DNA from: Aquimarina intermedia
Lineage (GTDB): Bacteria > Bacteroidota > Bacteroidia > Flavobacteriales > Flavobacteriaceae
Assembly: GCF_008124785.1 (NCBI RefSeq)
Contig: NZ_VNHU01000010.1
Location: forward strand, 1-64,000
Length of the DNA: 64,000 bases
Reading direction: 5' to 3'
The notes beneath the pieces were generated by a model. That model had not been told where the DNA came from and did not search any database. It saw only the letters and a program-made list of their open reading frames with translations. Shown one piece after another: positions 28,989-37,994 of the stretch (position 1 is the stretch's first letter; each line of letters begins with the position of its first letter). A program made the translations under genes and the position numbers.

Positions 28989-30233
28989 CTACTGAAACCT
29001 AATCGCTTTGACTGGAGAAATCCTGGAAATGATATAGGAAGGAACTAATAACATGATCAAACATAAAATTAAAGTTCCTGCATTAAGAAGTAGTATATAG
29101 CCCACATTAAGATATACCGGGGCTGTATTCACATAATAGGTCGCAGGGTTTAAACGTATCACTTCGTACTGCTGTTGTATAAGCAATAGTCCTATTCCTA
29201 TAAGGTTTCCCCAAAACAATCCTTTCAATATCAAATAAGCCGCATTGTACAAGAATATTTTACGTATACTCCAATTTGTCGTTCCCAAAGCTTTAAATAT
29301 TCCGATCAGGGGAGTTCGTTCCAATATGAGGACCAACAGTGCTGTTATCATATTAATGCCCGCCACTATAATGATGATACTTATAATACCAATAATATTA
29401 AGGTCAAACAGCTTTAACCACTCAAAAATAGTGGCATACTTAAGTGCTATCGTTTTACTATCCAGCGTAGAAGGAATCTCCTCATACACCTCGGCGCCTT
29501 TTTGATCAATCGCATCAAAGTCATCGATAAAAACCTCAAAACCACCTACCTCATCCTCTTCCCATTTATTCATTCGTCTGATATGTGCAATATCTGTAAA
29601 TGCAAAACTCTCATCAAACTGCTGAAAACCTGAACTGTATATTCCAACGATCTCCAACGCACGAATATTAGGCTTATCATTAGCACGTGCATTTCGTTTC
29701 AAGAAATACGTAATAGCTTTATCTCCGACTTTTAGATTTAAACGATTGGCGATATGTTCTGACAACAAGATTTCATTAGAGACTTGATCCTTCTTTATAT
29801 CAGGTAGCCGTCCTGTTATCAGGTAATCTTCAAAAACATTCCAGTTATAATCTGTATCAATGCCTTTAACAACAATTCCTTCAAAATCAGAAGCGGTCCG
29901 TATGATGCCGGCCTTAGTAGCATACACCTGCACATGCGAGATTCCATCTACGTTTTTAAACCTGGGATAAAATTCTTGATTTTTACTGATAGGAGCCCAT
30001 GATTCTACACTGTTATTGTTGTCATAGCTTGTGATACTAATATGCCCGTTAAAGGCTGCAACTTTCTCTCTGATTTTATGCTGAAGCCCTACCCCTGTAG
30101 CCACTGTAACCAACATCATAATCATGCCGATGGCAATAGCAAAAATTGCTATTTTCAGTATAGGTGCTGCAATACTATTATTTTGTTCCTTACCTTTGAT
30201 TAGGCGTTTGGCAATAAAATATTCGAAATTCAA
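28989..30233 (-). CDS. FtsX-like ABC transporter permease (LolC/LolE-like)
   Basis: 414 residues. An N-terminal membrane helix (ILKIAIFAIAIGMIMMLVTVATGVGLQ) is followed by a large periplasmic MacB-type domain and three C-terminal helices with LVLILERTPLIGIFKALGTTNWSIRKIF. This topology is that of LolC/E-type permeases that move lipoproteins or other envelope substrates with an ATPase. The ATPase is not adjacent. The start is a TTG at 30231-30233: an in-frame TAA lies just upstream and the family N-terminus MNFEYFIAKRL fits exactly. The start codon is eight bases from the divergent DUF1343 start. Confidence 0.9.
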   Translation of the reverse strand: MNFEYFIAKRLIKGKEQNNSIAAPILKIAIFAIAIGMIMMLVTVATGVGLQHKIREKVAAFNGHISITSYDNNNSVESWAPISKNQEFYPRFKNVDGISHVQVYATKAGIIRTASDFEGIVVKGIDTDYNWNVFEDYLITGRLPDIKKDQVSNEILLSEHIANRLNLKVGDKAITYFLKRNARANDKPNIRALEIVGIYSSGFQQFDESFAFTDIAHIRRMNKWEEDEVGGFEVFIDDFDAIDQKGAEVYEEIPSTLDSKTIALKYATIFEWLKLFDLNIIGIISIIIIVAGINMITALLVLILERTPLIGIFKALGTTNWSIRKIFLYNAAYLILKGLFWGNLIGIGLLLIQQQYEVIRLNPATYYVNTAPVYLNVGYILLLNAGTLILCLIMLLVPSYIISRISPVKAIRFQ

Positions 30234-30241
30234 CTTAACTT

Positions 30242-31567
30242 ATGGTTTTTATCAAAATTGTATTCAAAAATACGTTTTTATTCGCTCTCATCCTTTTTAT
30301 TTCTTGCGGAAGCTTAACAAAACCTCAAGCAACCGCTTCACCTGTTATAGTTCCGGAGGTGACACATAAAAAAATTGACACCCAACCTTCTTTAGATGCG
30401 GTGGCACCCATATATGTCGGAGCGAACCAAACTGATAAATACCTACCTCTCCTGAAAGGAAAAAAAATTGCTTTGGTTAGCAATCAAACATCCGTAGTGT
30501 TCCGCACTCCCTTTTTTCAAAAGCATTTGCTTCCCGCAGGGGTTGCAATTGACGAAGCCTCTTTATATGTGCATTTGGCAGATACGCTTTTATCACAAAA
30601 CATAAATCTTGTAAAAGTTTTTGCCCCCGAACACGGTTTTAGAGGAAAAGCAGATGCCGGAGAATTAGTGGAAGATGGCAAAGACACCAGAACAGGATTA
30701 CCCGTGATTTCGCTATACGGCGCTAATAAAAAACCTTCAAAGAAAGCTATGGAAGGGATAGAGCTCGTTGTTTTTGACATCCAAGATGTCGGGGTTCGGT
30801 TTTATACATATATCTCTACGTTGCATTATGTCATGCAAGCCTGTGCAGAAAATAATATTCCGATACTCATTCTGGATCGTCCTAATCCAAATGGTAGTTA
30901 TGTGGATGGCCCCACGCTTGAAGAAGAACACGCTAGCTTTTTAGGTATGCATGCTATCCCATTAGTACACGGAATGACTATTGGTGAATATGCTACAATG
31001 GTTAATAAAGAAGGATGGCTTGGAGAAAATTTAGTTTGTGATTTGACGGTTATTCCCGTAGCGAACTATACACATCGCGATACGTATAGCCTGCCTATTC
31101 GACCTTCCCCTAATTTACCCAATGACATTGCAATAAATCTGTATCCGAGTCTGGGCTTGTTTGAAGGCACGACGATCAATGCGGGGCGAGGCACCGAAAT
31201 GCAGTTCCAATTGTATGGAGCACCTGATCTGGCTATGGATAAGTTTGAATATGCCTACATACCACAACCTAATTTTGGTTCAAAATCTCCAAAACATAAT
31301 GGCAATGTGTGCTATGGTGAAATTGTCACCTCAAACTTTCCAACGAATGCTGTAAATCTGGAATGGCTGATCAAAGCATACACGAATTCAACAAATCCCG
31401 CCGGTTTTTTTAAAACGAAATCCTTTACCCTGCATGCCGGTACAAAAAAGTTACAGCAGCAAATTCAAAACAATATTCCATTAGAAGCTATTCGGGAAAG
31501 TTGGAAGCTTGGAATAGAGCTTCATAAAAAAAGAAGAGAGAAGTACGCTTTGTATCCTTTGGACTGA
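30242..31567 (+). CDS. DUF1343 lipoprotein (NamZ-like exo-beta-N-acetylmuramidase)
   Basis: 441 residues with a lipoprotein signal ending FISC (Cys22). The DUF1343 core is clear: GKKIALVSNQTS, VFAPEHGFRGKADAGE, VFDIQDVGVRFYTYISTLHYVMQAC, ILDRPNPNG and GTTINAGRGTEMQFQLYGAP. The family founder NamZ of Bacillus subtilis removes terminal MurNAc from peptidoglycan fragments; the Glu in APEHG and the DxQDxG motif agree with that family. In a lipoprotein form it would act in the periplasm, probably in cell-wall recycling. It converges with the YkgJ gene with eight bases between. Confidence 0.88.
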   Translation: MVFIKIVFKNTFLFALILFISCGSLTKPQATASPVIVPEVTHKKIDTQPSLDAVAPIYVGANQTDKYLPLLKGKKIALVSNQTSVVFRTPFFQKHLLPAGVAIDEASLYVHLADTLLSQNINLVKVFAPEHGFRGKADAGELVEDGKDTRTGLPVISLYGANKKPSKKAMEGIELVVFDIQDVGVRFYTYISTLHYVMQACAENNIPILILDRPNPNGSYVDGPTLEEEHASFLGMHAIPLVHGMTIGEYATMVNKEGWLGENLVCDLTVIPVANYTHRDTYSLPIRPSPNLPNDIAINLYPSLGLFEGTTINAGRGTEMQFQLYGAPDLAMDKFEYAYIPQPNFGSKSPKHNGNVCYGEIVTSNFPTNAVNLEWLIKAYTNSTNPAGFFKTKSFTLHAGTKKLQQQIQNNIPLEAIRESWKLGIELHKKRREKYALYPLD

Positions 31568-31575
31568 TTTAAAAA

Positions 31576-32094
31576 TTATTGCCTTCTATTCGTTTTGTGA
31601 CTAAGCTGTAGTTTTTCTTTCATTTTTTCTACAATATTAAATGCAGCAGGACAAATTTCTATGTTTTTCATGGTCAAGGATGCAATTTGCTGAAACTTTT
31701 TGCGATCTGTATGCGGAAATTCTTGACAGGCTTTGGGCCGTACGTCATAGATACTACAATAATTGTCTATCCCTAAAAATACACAAGGCACCGATTGCAA
31801 CACAAAGTCTCCGTCATCATCATTTCTAAGGTACTGCTTTTCGAAATCTACAGATTTCATTTTTAAATGTTTAGCAATGCGATCTACATCTTTATCTGTA
31901 AACAATGGCCCTGTAGTTTTACAACAATTTCCACACGTCAAACAGTCTGTTCTTTCAAATTCTTTGGTATGCAATTCCTCCATAACGAGGTCAAGATTCT
32001 TTGGCGGCTTTTTTTTAAGCTTCGCAAAGAACTTTTTGTTCTCCGTATGTTTATCTTTGGCGAGTTGGGGTAACTGTTTTATAAAATCTTGCAT
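31576..32094 (-). CDS. YkgJ family cysteine cluster protein
   Basis: 172 residues from ATG 32094 (the frame is open to a GTG at 32121). It has two cysteine groups, CLTCGNCC near residue 60 and C-V-F-L...NYCSIYDVRPKACQEFP, the zinc- or iron-sulphur-binding pattern of the YkgJ/DUF UPF0153 family. Function is unknown. A -7 box ends four bases before ATG 32094, so the mRNA is predicted to be leaderless. Confidence 0.87.
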   Translation of the reverse strand: MQDFIKQLPQLAKDKHTENKKFFAKLKKKPPKNLDLVMEELHTKEFERTDCLTCGNCCKTTGPLFTDKDVDRIAKHLKMKSVDFEKQYLRNDDDGDFVLQSVPCVFLGIDNYCSIYDVRPKACQEFPHTDRKKFQQIASLTMKNIEICPAAFNIVEKMKEKLQLSHKTNRRQ

Positions 32095-32098
32095 ACCG

Positions 32099-32106
32099 CA
32101 AAAATA
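32099..32106 (-). promoter_or_regulatory. -7 box of the YkgJ gene (TATTTTTG)
   Basis: Exact TANNTTTG match ending four bases from the ATG at 32094. No convincing -33 element is seen. Confidence 0.5.
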
Positions 32107-32213
32107 GGTATTTACTATCACTCTGACTTCACTTATCGGTTGATTAAAAGAATTCGACTCTCTTTCTGAAAAATTAATTGAGGCGTCATCAAGAACTTAA
32201 AAGCAAACTACAA

Positions 32214-32924
32214 ATGGCTGATGTATTTGGAGAAGCAATAAAAGATTACCATCTTACAAAAAATAATAACCAGGATATCATAGTACAGTCCCCTGATTTT
32301 GACGATGATATCATTCCTGTGCACTATCTCTTTAGATCTCTTGAGGAGATGCCATTAATTGAACAGCAAGCACTGGATTTGGCCTATGGAAAAGTATTGG
32401 ATGTAGGCTGTGGCGCAGGGAGTCATAGTTTGATATTGCAAAATAAATACAACCTCAGCGTTGATGCCATCGATATTTCGGAAGGAGCTATAACGGTCTG
32501 CAAGGAGCGTGGAGTCAAAAACGCATATCAAAAAAATCTATACGATCTCAAAGAAGTAAAATATGATACTATCGTACTATTGATGAATGGTAGCGGTATC
32601 ATTGGACGATTGGCAAATATTGATCACTTTTTTACACATATAAAGAGTTTGCTTGATCCCAACGGTCAGCTTTTGTTAGATTCATCAGACTTATCGTATC
32701 TATACACCGATGACGATGGCGGTTTTTGGATTGATGCTAACGCAGGATATTATGGAGAGATGCAGTACAAGATGAAATATAAAAATTTAGAAACCGATTG
32801 GTTTGACTGGTTATATATTGATTATGATACGTTACAGAATGCTGCAAATGCCAATGGCTTTGTTTGCGAAATAGTACATAAGGGAACAGAAAATGAATTC
32901 TTAACCCGTATAAAACTGGCCTAA
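32214..32924 (+). CDS. Class I SAM-dependent methyltransferase
   Basis: 236 residues from ATG 32214; a TTG twelve codons upstream is a poorer start. Motif I VLDVGCGAGSHSL (near residue 60), an acidic motif II strand VDAIDIS, and FDTIVLLMNGSG-like motif (YDTIVLLMNGSGIIG) make the Rossmann methyltransferase fold clear. The substrate is unknown. It faces away from the YkgJ gene with about 120 bases between. Confidence 0.88.
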   Translation: MADVFGEAIKDYHLTKNNNQDIIVQSPDFDDDIIPVHYLFRSLEEMPLIEQQALDLAYGKVLDVGCGAGSHSLILQNKYNLSVDAIDISEGAITVCKERGVKNAYQKNLYDLKEVKYDTIVLLMNGSGIIGRLANIDHFFTHIKSLLDPNGQLLLDSSDLSYLYTDDDGGFWIDANAGYYGEMQYKMKYKNLETDWFDWLYIDYDTLQNAANANGFVCEIVHKGTENEFLTRIKLA

Positions 32925-33032
32925 TCAGGAGAGCTTAACTAAGCATGAATCGGTATCAAAGTTACGTTAAACATAGTTTCCATTACTTCAGAAATTTGTT
33001 TATTTACATTTCTAATACTTCAAAAATATCCT

Positions 33033-33800
33033 ATGCGACTACATAAACTTCTGCTTTTATTTATTTTTACTACTACCTTCTTAGTAAGTTGCTCTAGTGA
33101 AGATGACACTCCAATTGCTATATCCAAAGTTGACAATCAAAAACCTTTAGGAAGCTCAGCAAGAGATTTACTTGCTAGTGATCAATTTAATGGTCTTACG
33201 GTAGAGTTAATTTCTGTTAAGGGTTTCGAACCCAAGGCCGCTGCGATTCAAGGATTTAAAACATTTCTCGAAAACAGACTTAATAAACCTGATGGAATCA
33301 CCTTTAACACCCGGGTTGTTAATTCTTCCAATCTAGCTCCTTTTACCATTGAAGAAATCGCTCGCTTAGAAAATGATAACAGAACCGCATACAACAGCGG
33401 AGATGAGATTACGGTATACATTTATTTTGCTGATGGTAGTCGAGAATCAGATACGGACACCGAGGTAACTTTGGGAACTGCTTATTTAAACACCTCAATT
33501 GTTATTTATGAGGAAACACTAAGAAATGTAAGTAACAGACCCAATTCACCTGATTTAAGTACGATTGAAAATGCTACCTTGAATCACGAATTCGCTCACT
33601 TGATTGGTTTAGTTGACATTGGAACACCTCAACAGACACCGCATGAAGATACTGATTCTGAAGGACATTGCAATGTTCAAGATTGTTTGATGTCTGCTGC
33701 AATTGAATTTGGTAGCGGTGTAATCAATATGGTTGATAATACAGTGCCAAAATTGGATGATCTATGTCTTAATGATTTAAGAGCAAATGGAGGAAAATAA
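33033..33800 (+). CDS. Lipoprotein zinc metalloprotease (HEXXHXXGXXD)
   Basis: 255 residues with a lipoprotein signal ending LVSC (Cys20), so surface- or periplasm-anchored. The zinc motif HEFAHLIGLVD lies near residues 185-195, with Asp where metzincins usually have the third His. A Cys pair (HCNVQDCLM) follows, with a Met-turn-like LMSA. In Bacteroidota such proteins are annotated as membrane metalloproteases of unknown substrate. The gene stands alone and ends at a strong terminator. Confidence 0.82.
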   Translation: MRLHKLLLLFIFTTTFLVSCSSEDDTPIAISKVDNQKPLGSSARDLLASDQFNGLTVELISVKGFEPKAAAIQGFKTFLENRLNKPDGITFNTRVVNSSNLAPFTIEEIARLENDNRTAYNSGDEITVYIYFADGSRESDTDTEVTLGTAYLNTSIVIYEETLRNVSNRPNSPDLSTIENATLNHEFAHLIGLVDIGTPQQTPHEDTDSEGHCNVQDCLMSAAIEFGSGVINMVDNTVPKLDDLCLNDLRANGGK

Positions 33801-33848
33801 TTATTAATTCCAGTAGCATTTACAAACTACTAGTATTACTTAATAAAT

Positions 33849-33885
33849 AAAAAGGGATGTATACTCTACTGCTACATCCCTTTTT
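33849..33885. terminator. Bidirectional terminator between metalloprotease and amidohydrolase genes
   Basis: A 13-bp stem (AAAAAGGGATGTA/TACATCCCTTTTT) with an 11-base loop between two convergent genes, giving a T-run in each direction. Confidence 0.85.
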
Positions 33886-33907
33886 ATTTATCCCTGCTAT
33901 AACATAT

Positions 33908-35545
33908 CTATAATGAATTCTCAAACACCTTTTCTCCTCCCACAAAAGTTGCTTTTACTTTAGTTTTGGGTATACTATCTTCATCGATTTTCATGATATC
34001 CTGTTCCAGGATGACAAAATCGGCCATTTTACCAATAGTAATACTCCCTTTTTCTTTTTCTTCAAAATTACTGTAAGCCGCCCAGATCGTCATACCTTTT
34101 AGAGCTTCTTCGCGGGTTAGTGCATCTTCTTTTTGAAAACCATTTTCAGGGAATTGTTCAAGATCTTTTCTTGCAACCGCTGCATAGAAGGTATAAAATG
34201 GATTTACATTTTCAACTGGGTAATCCGTTCCCAAAGCTAGTTTTCCTGTTTTGTTTAATAACTTTTTGTAAGCATACGCACCTTCCATTCTAGACGCTCC
34301 CAAGCGATCTTCAGCCCAATACATATCGCTCGTGGCATGGGTTGGCTGCACACTCATAACCAAATTTTCGTTAAGCATATCAAATTCTTCGGGGGCTACT
34401 ACCTGAGCGTGCTCTACTCTCCATCTTCGATTAGTATCATCTTTTAATACGTCATAATATGTATTAATTACCACCGCGTTGGCTGAATCTCCTATGGCAT
34501 GTGTATTCATCTGAAAAGGTGATTCTGCGATTCGCTTTGCTAATTTTTTAAACGCATCAACTCCAATTACCATAGCACCGTGATGATTGTCCTGATCGCT
34601 ATACGATGCTTTAAGAGCAGCTCCTCTTGACCCCAAAGCGCCATCTGCATACACTTTAAAGGAAGACACATTTAAATGATCCGTTTTCAAAGGACCCTTA
34701 TCTAAGTAATAAGACACATAATCCGGAACATTACTAACCATAGCATATACTCTGATTTTGAGTGCATCTGATTGTTGTAAACTATCGATTAGTTGAATCA
34801 CATCGGGACTGAGTCCTGCGTCATCTACCGTTGTTAATCCATAGCTAAAATTAGTTATTTCAGCATCTTGTAGGGCAATAGTTTGCTCTCTTACCGTTGG
34901 CTCAGGGTATATTTTCTCAATAAGCTCCATAGGATTATCAATAAGAACACCTGTAAGTTCACCATTCTTAAGTAAAACCTCTCCACCTTCTACTTGCGTT
35001 GCCGCTGTAATACTTGCAGCATTCAGTGCAGCTTGGTTTGCTAAAATTGCATGACCGTCTACGCGTGTCACTGCAACCGGGGTATTAGGAAATAAACTAT
35101 CCAACTTATCTTTGGTCGGAAATTCTTTTATCTCCCAGTCATTTTGATCCCAACCTCTACCAATAATAAAGCTAGTCTTTTTATCTTTCTGAAACTCAAC
35201 AATTCTCTCGAGTACCTCATCATAGCTTTTAGTACCTGTGAGATCTACCCGTTGTTTTTGCATTCCTAATCCATAAAAATGACAGTGTGCATCTATCAAA
35301 CCCGGTAATACTGCTTTGCCCTCGGCATCATAAAGCTCTTTTACTTTATACGCTTCCATTAACGCTTCGGTAGACCCTAAGGCTAAAAACTTACCATCTT
35401 TTACGATAAAAGCTTCGGCAGAAGGGGTATTTTGATCCACTGTATAAATATTGGCATTGTAGACTAATAAGTCAGCTTGCTCTTTAGGCTTGCTGCACGA
35501 AAAGCTTACTAAAGCGCCTAGAATAAATAAGGATAATTTTTGCAT
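33908..35545 (-). CDS. Amidohydrolase family lipoprotein (YtcJ/NfdA-like)
   Basis: 545 residues with a lipoprotein signal ending SFSC (Cys17). The metal-dependent hydrolase motifs are present: GLIDAHCHFYGLG (HxH), a mid-domain VEHAQ, THAIGD and ALGTDYPVENVNP. The family YtcJ acts on N-substituted amides; the substrate here is not known. It is the last gene of a four-gene unit, 22 bases after the transglutaminase-like gene. Confidence 0.9.
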   Translation of the reverse strand: MQKLSLFILGALVSFSCSKPKEQADLLVYNANIYTVDQNTPSAEAFIVKDGKFLALGSTEALMEAYKVKELYDAEGKAVLPGLIDAHCHFYGLGMQKQRVDLTGTKSYDEVLERIVEFQKDKKTSFIIGRGWDQNDWEIKEFPTKDKLDSLFPNTPVAVTRVDGHAILANQAALNAASITAATQVEGGEVLLKNGELTGVLIDNPMELIEKIYPEPTVREQTIALQDAEITNFSYGLTTVDDAGLSPDVIQLIDSLQQSDALKIRVYAMVSNVPDYVSYYLDKGPLKTDHLNVSSFKVYADGALGSRGAALKASYSDQDNHHGAMVIGVDAFKKLAKRIAESPFQMNTHAIGDSANAVVINTYYDVLKDDTNRRWRVEHAQVVAPEEFDMLNENLVMSVQPTHATSDMYWAEDRLGASRMEGAYAYKKLLNKTGKLALGTDYPVENVNPFYTFYAAVARKDLEQFPENGFQKEDALTREEALKGMTIWAAYSNFEEKEKGSITIGKMADFVILEQDIMKIDEDSIPKTKVKATFVGGEKVFENSL

Positions 35546-35567
35546 GTAGTATTGTTTTTATTTAAAG

Positions 35568-36215
35568 TTAAAGGTAAATCTCAGTGGCACCATCTGCTTG
35601 TTCTATAATATGCGGATAATGGGACTTAATTAAATCAAATATAAATTCAATAGGAACATCTTCAAAATGACCGTAATCCTCAAGATACTCCATAAAACTT
35701 CCACCTTCCTTATCATATTCCTGAAAAACAGCATCATTTTTTCCATCAAACCCCAGTACGTCCACATTGCAAAGTACGCACAATTCTTTGTTAAATGCCG
35801 GCGAAATTTTTAACCATGTATCATTTAGAAATACGTCCACCATAGCATGAGGAGTCAGCTCGTTAGTGCCAAATTTTTCAACTAAACGCTCTACGGCTAT
35901 ATGATTCTTTACTTTTGCTAAATGCAACCTAGCAGGTATGGATAAGGCTCGTAAACAAGCGATGAGAAGAATACTTTTTTCAAGACAGTGTCCCTCATCC
36001 TTTTGTGCAATAACACTTGCTTTAAAGTTTTCTTTAGTAAAACTGAAATAATAAGGAAAATACAACCATCCATCACGAATTTTATCATACATCATAATAG
36101 CCTTGTTCTCATCACTCATACGGCTGCCTTTAACCTCGGCTACAAGCTTTTGAATAGCGGGTGCCGTATAATCCAAGAAATATGTCTGTTCTGAATATGT
36201 GCTAAGATCTCCCAT
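35568..36215 (-). CDS. Transglutaminase-like domain protein
   Basis: 215 residues, no signal peptide. The catalytic pattern of the transglutaminase-like superfamily is visible: Cys in DEGHCLEKSILL, followed by SIPARLHLAKVKNH and His in PHAMVDVFLNDTWLKISPAFN. These proteins act as peptidases or have structural roles; the substrate is unknown. It lies 28 bases after the barrel protein gene and 22 bases before the amidohydrolase gene in one operon. Confidence 0.86.
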   Translation of the reverse strand: MGDLSTYSEQTYFLDYTAPAIQKLVAEVKGSRMSDENKAIMMYDKIRDGWLYFPYYFSFTKENFKASVIAQKDEGHCLEKSILLIACLRALSIPARLHLAKVKNHIAVERLVEKFGTNELTPHAMVDVFLNDTWLKISPAFNKELCVLCNVDVLGFDGKNDAVFQEYDKEGGSFMEYLEDYGHFEDVPIEFIFDLIKSHYPHIIEQADGATEIYL

Positions 36216-36243
36216 CTAATATTTCAATTCGGATTCGGTGTAA

Positions 36244-37971
36244 TCAATAGTTGAACTTATAAGTAATACCTCCCAGCACTTGAATCCCTTGAACGGGATA
36301 ATTACTCCATCGTTCGTAGTTATCTCCTATCAAATTATAGCCTTTGATAAACGCTGAAAGTTGATCATTAAAACGATAGCCCAGATTTGCATTAACATCG
36401 ATATAACTATCTAGTGTTTTTGTAATTAACGGAGTATTGGAGACGATATCCATACGTTCTCCAACAAAATACATTTGTGCTCCGGCATACCAGGCATCAG
36501 TAATTTGATAGTCTGCTCGTAAGGAAGCTTTTATGGAAGGTAGATTCCAAGCCTCTACTTCATTTGTGGTATCGTAATCAAAATACTCTGCTATAGTACT
36601 TAACTTAAATTTTGTGTTTATATCAAAGTTCAACTCTGCATAAGCGAATGCGGTAGTTAAGTCATCATATCGATATGCGAAAGAATTTCCATAATCATAC
36701 GCTTCTACTGCAGGGATTTGAGCTGTGTTAAGAAAAAATAATGGCACTTCGCTTTGTGAGGCATATCCACCTTTGACATTATAACTAAATATATCAGACA
36801 CTCTTCCCTTAAAACCTAGATACCCTTCGTATTGTTTGTTCGTAGGTTGCAAAGTTAGTGTTGGGGATACGTAAGGATTATCCTGTACGGCATCACGATA
36901 GGTGTTTTGTTTTAATTCGCCCTCTAATGCGGCATAAACAATAACAGCATCATCTAACAAACGATATGACGCAGTTACATTAGGATAGATAAAAAAATCA
37001 TTCTCTTCATTCTCTATATCCATACTATAAAATATAGAAGCTCCCAAATTGAGGGTAAAATTGTCACCGTTAAAAATAAGGTTTGGATTAATCCCTGTAA
37101 TAAATCTACTATACTTTATACCGGTTTCAATAAAGTTATTCGGATTAGGATCATCCTCAAAAGAACCATTAAGGTAATCAAAAGTCATAACGGTTTGCAA
37201 CTTCTGATCTCCTAAGTCCAATGTTATAGTCGGTTCAAGATTTACGTGATGCTCACTACTCTCCGTCGCATCTCCAAAAAATCGATAGTTTAGGATTGCT
37301 TTATCCAAAATAGCGTCATTAAAAATAAGTTTCCCGCCAACTTTTGCGCCATAATATGTCTGTTCCGGGTTTATCGCCAGAATTTGATCTTCAGTTAAGA
37401 AATTGTTTTCAGGTAAACCGTACCAATTGAATATCTGATGTTCTATACCCGCTTCGAAACCATAGGTGAAATCTTTGGTACGAGATGTATAATTAAGATC
37501 TAAGAATGAATTATAAAACTTATCATCCAGCGCTACATTTTCAATACCCCCTTGAGAGGAGTTATGGTGAAGATACATACCAAAATTATCGGTTCGATTG
37601 ATTTGAAAATTGCTGTAAAATTCAGCCAGCACAGACGTATAATTACCAAAACCTAAGGTAGCGTAGTTATCATACAATTCGACTCCTTTAGGTCTTTCAA
37701 TATCTGCTGCCCTCCCTTTTGCAGGAGTAAAAGTCGAAGCTACAGGAACCGAAAAGATATTGTAGCGCAATTCTTTTTTCTGATAGGTTGCAGAATCACC
37801 AAGCTTTGGTATGGTTTTTACCTTAAAAGCATCACTGATTGTGGGGGTATATGCTTTTACTACAATGACTCGATCGGTTTCGATCGTTTTGTCTTTTTCT
37901 TCTTGAGCCTGTAAACTGAAGGTGTACAATACAGCACAAGTAGATATAATGAGCAATTTATGAATTGACAT
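36244..37971 (-). CDS. Outer-membrane beta-barrel protein (TonB-dependent-receptor-like, no plug)
   Basis: 575 residues with a signal peptide (ending LQAQ). The rest is a series of aromatic-rich alternating strands ending with a C-terminal YKFNY, as expected for an outer-membrane barrel. No TonB box or plug domain is seen and the length is about half that of a typical receptor. Such proteins are often annotated as TonB-dependent receptors and accompany a large TPR protein, as here (23 bases after it). Role unknown, possibly outer-membrane assembly or transport. Confidence 0.82.
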   Translation of the reverse strand: MSIHKLLIISTCAVLYTFSLQAQEEKDKTIETDRVIVVKAYTPTISDAFKVKTIPKLGDSATYQKKELRYNIFSVPVASTFTPAKGRAADIERPKGVELYDNYATLGFGNYTSVLAEFYSNFQINRTDNFGMYLHHNSSQGGIENVALDDKFYNSFLDLNYTSRTKDFTYGFEAGIEHQIFNWYGLPENNFLTEDQILAINPEQTYYGAKVGGKLIFNDAILDKAILNYRFFGDATESSEHHVNLEPTITLDLGDQKLQTVMTFDYLNGSFEDDPNPNNFIETGIKYSRFITGINPNLIFNGDNFTLNLGASIFYSMDIENEENDFFIYPNVTASYRLLDDAVIVYAALEGELKQNTYRDAVQDNPYVSPTLTLQPTNKQYEGYLGFKGRVSDIFSYNVKGGYASQSEVPLFFLNTAQIPAVEAYDYGNSFAYRYDDLTTAFAYAELNFDINTKFKLSTIAEYFDYDTTNEVEAWNLPSIKASLRADYQITDAWYAGAQMYFVGERMDIVSNTPLITKTLDSYIDVNANLGYRFNDQLSAFIKGYNLIGDNYERWSNYPVQGIQVLGGITYKFNY

Positions 37972-37994
37972 AGATGTATCTTTCTAAATAAATA

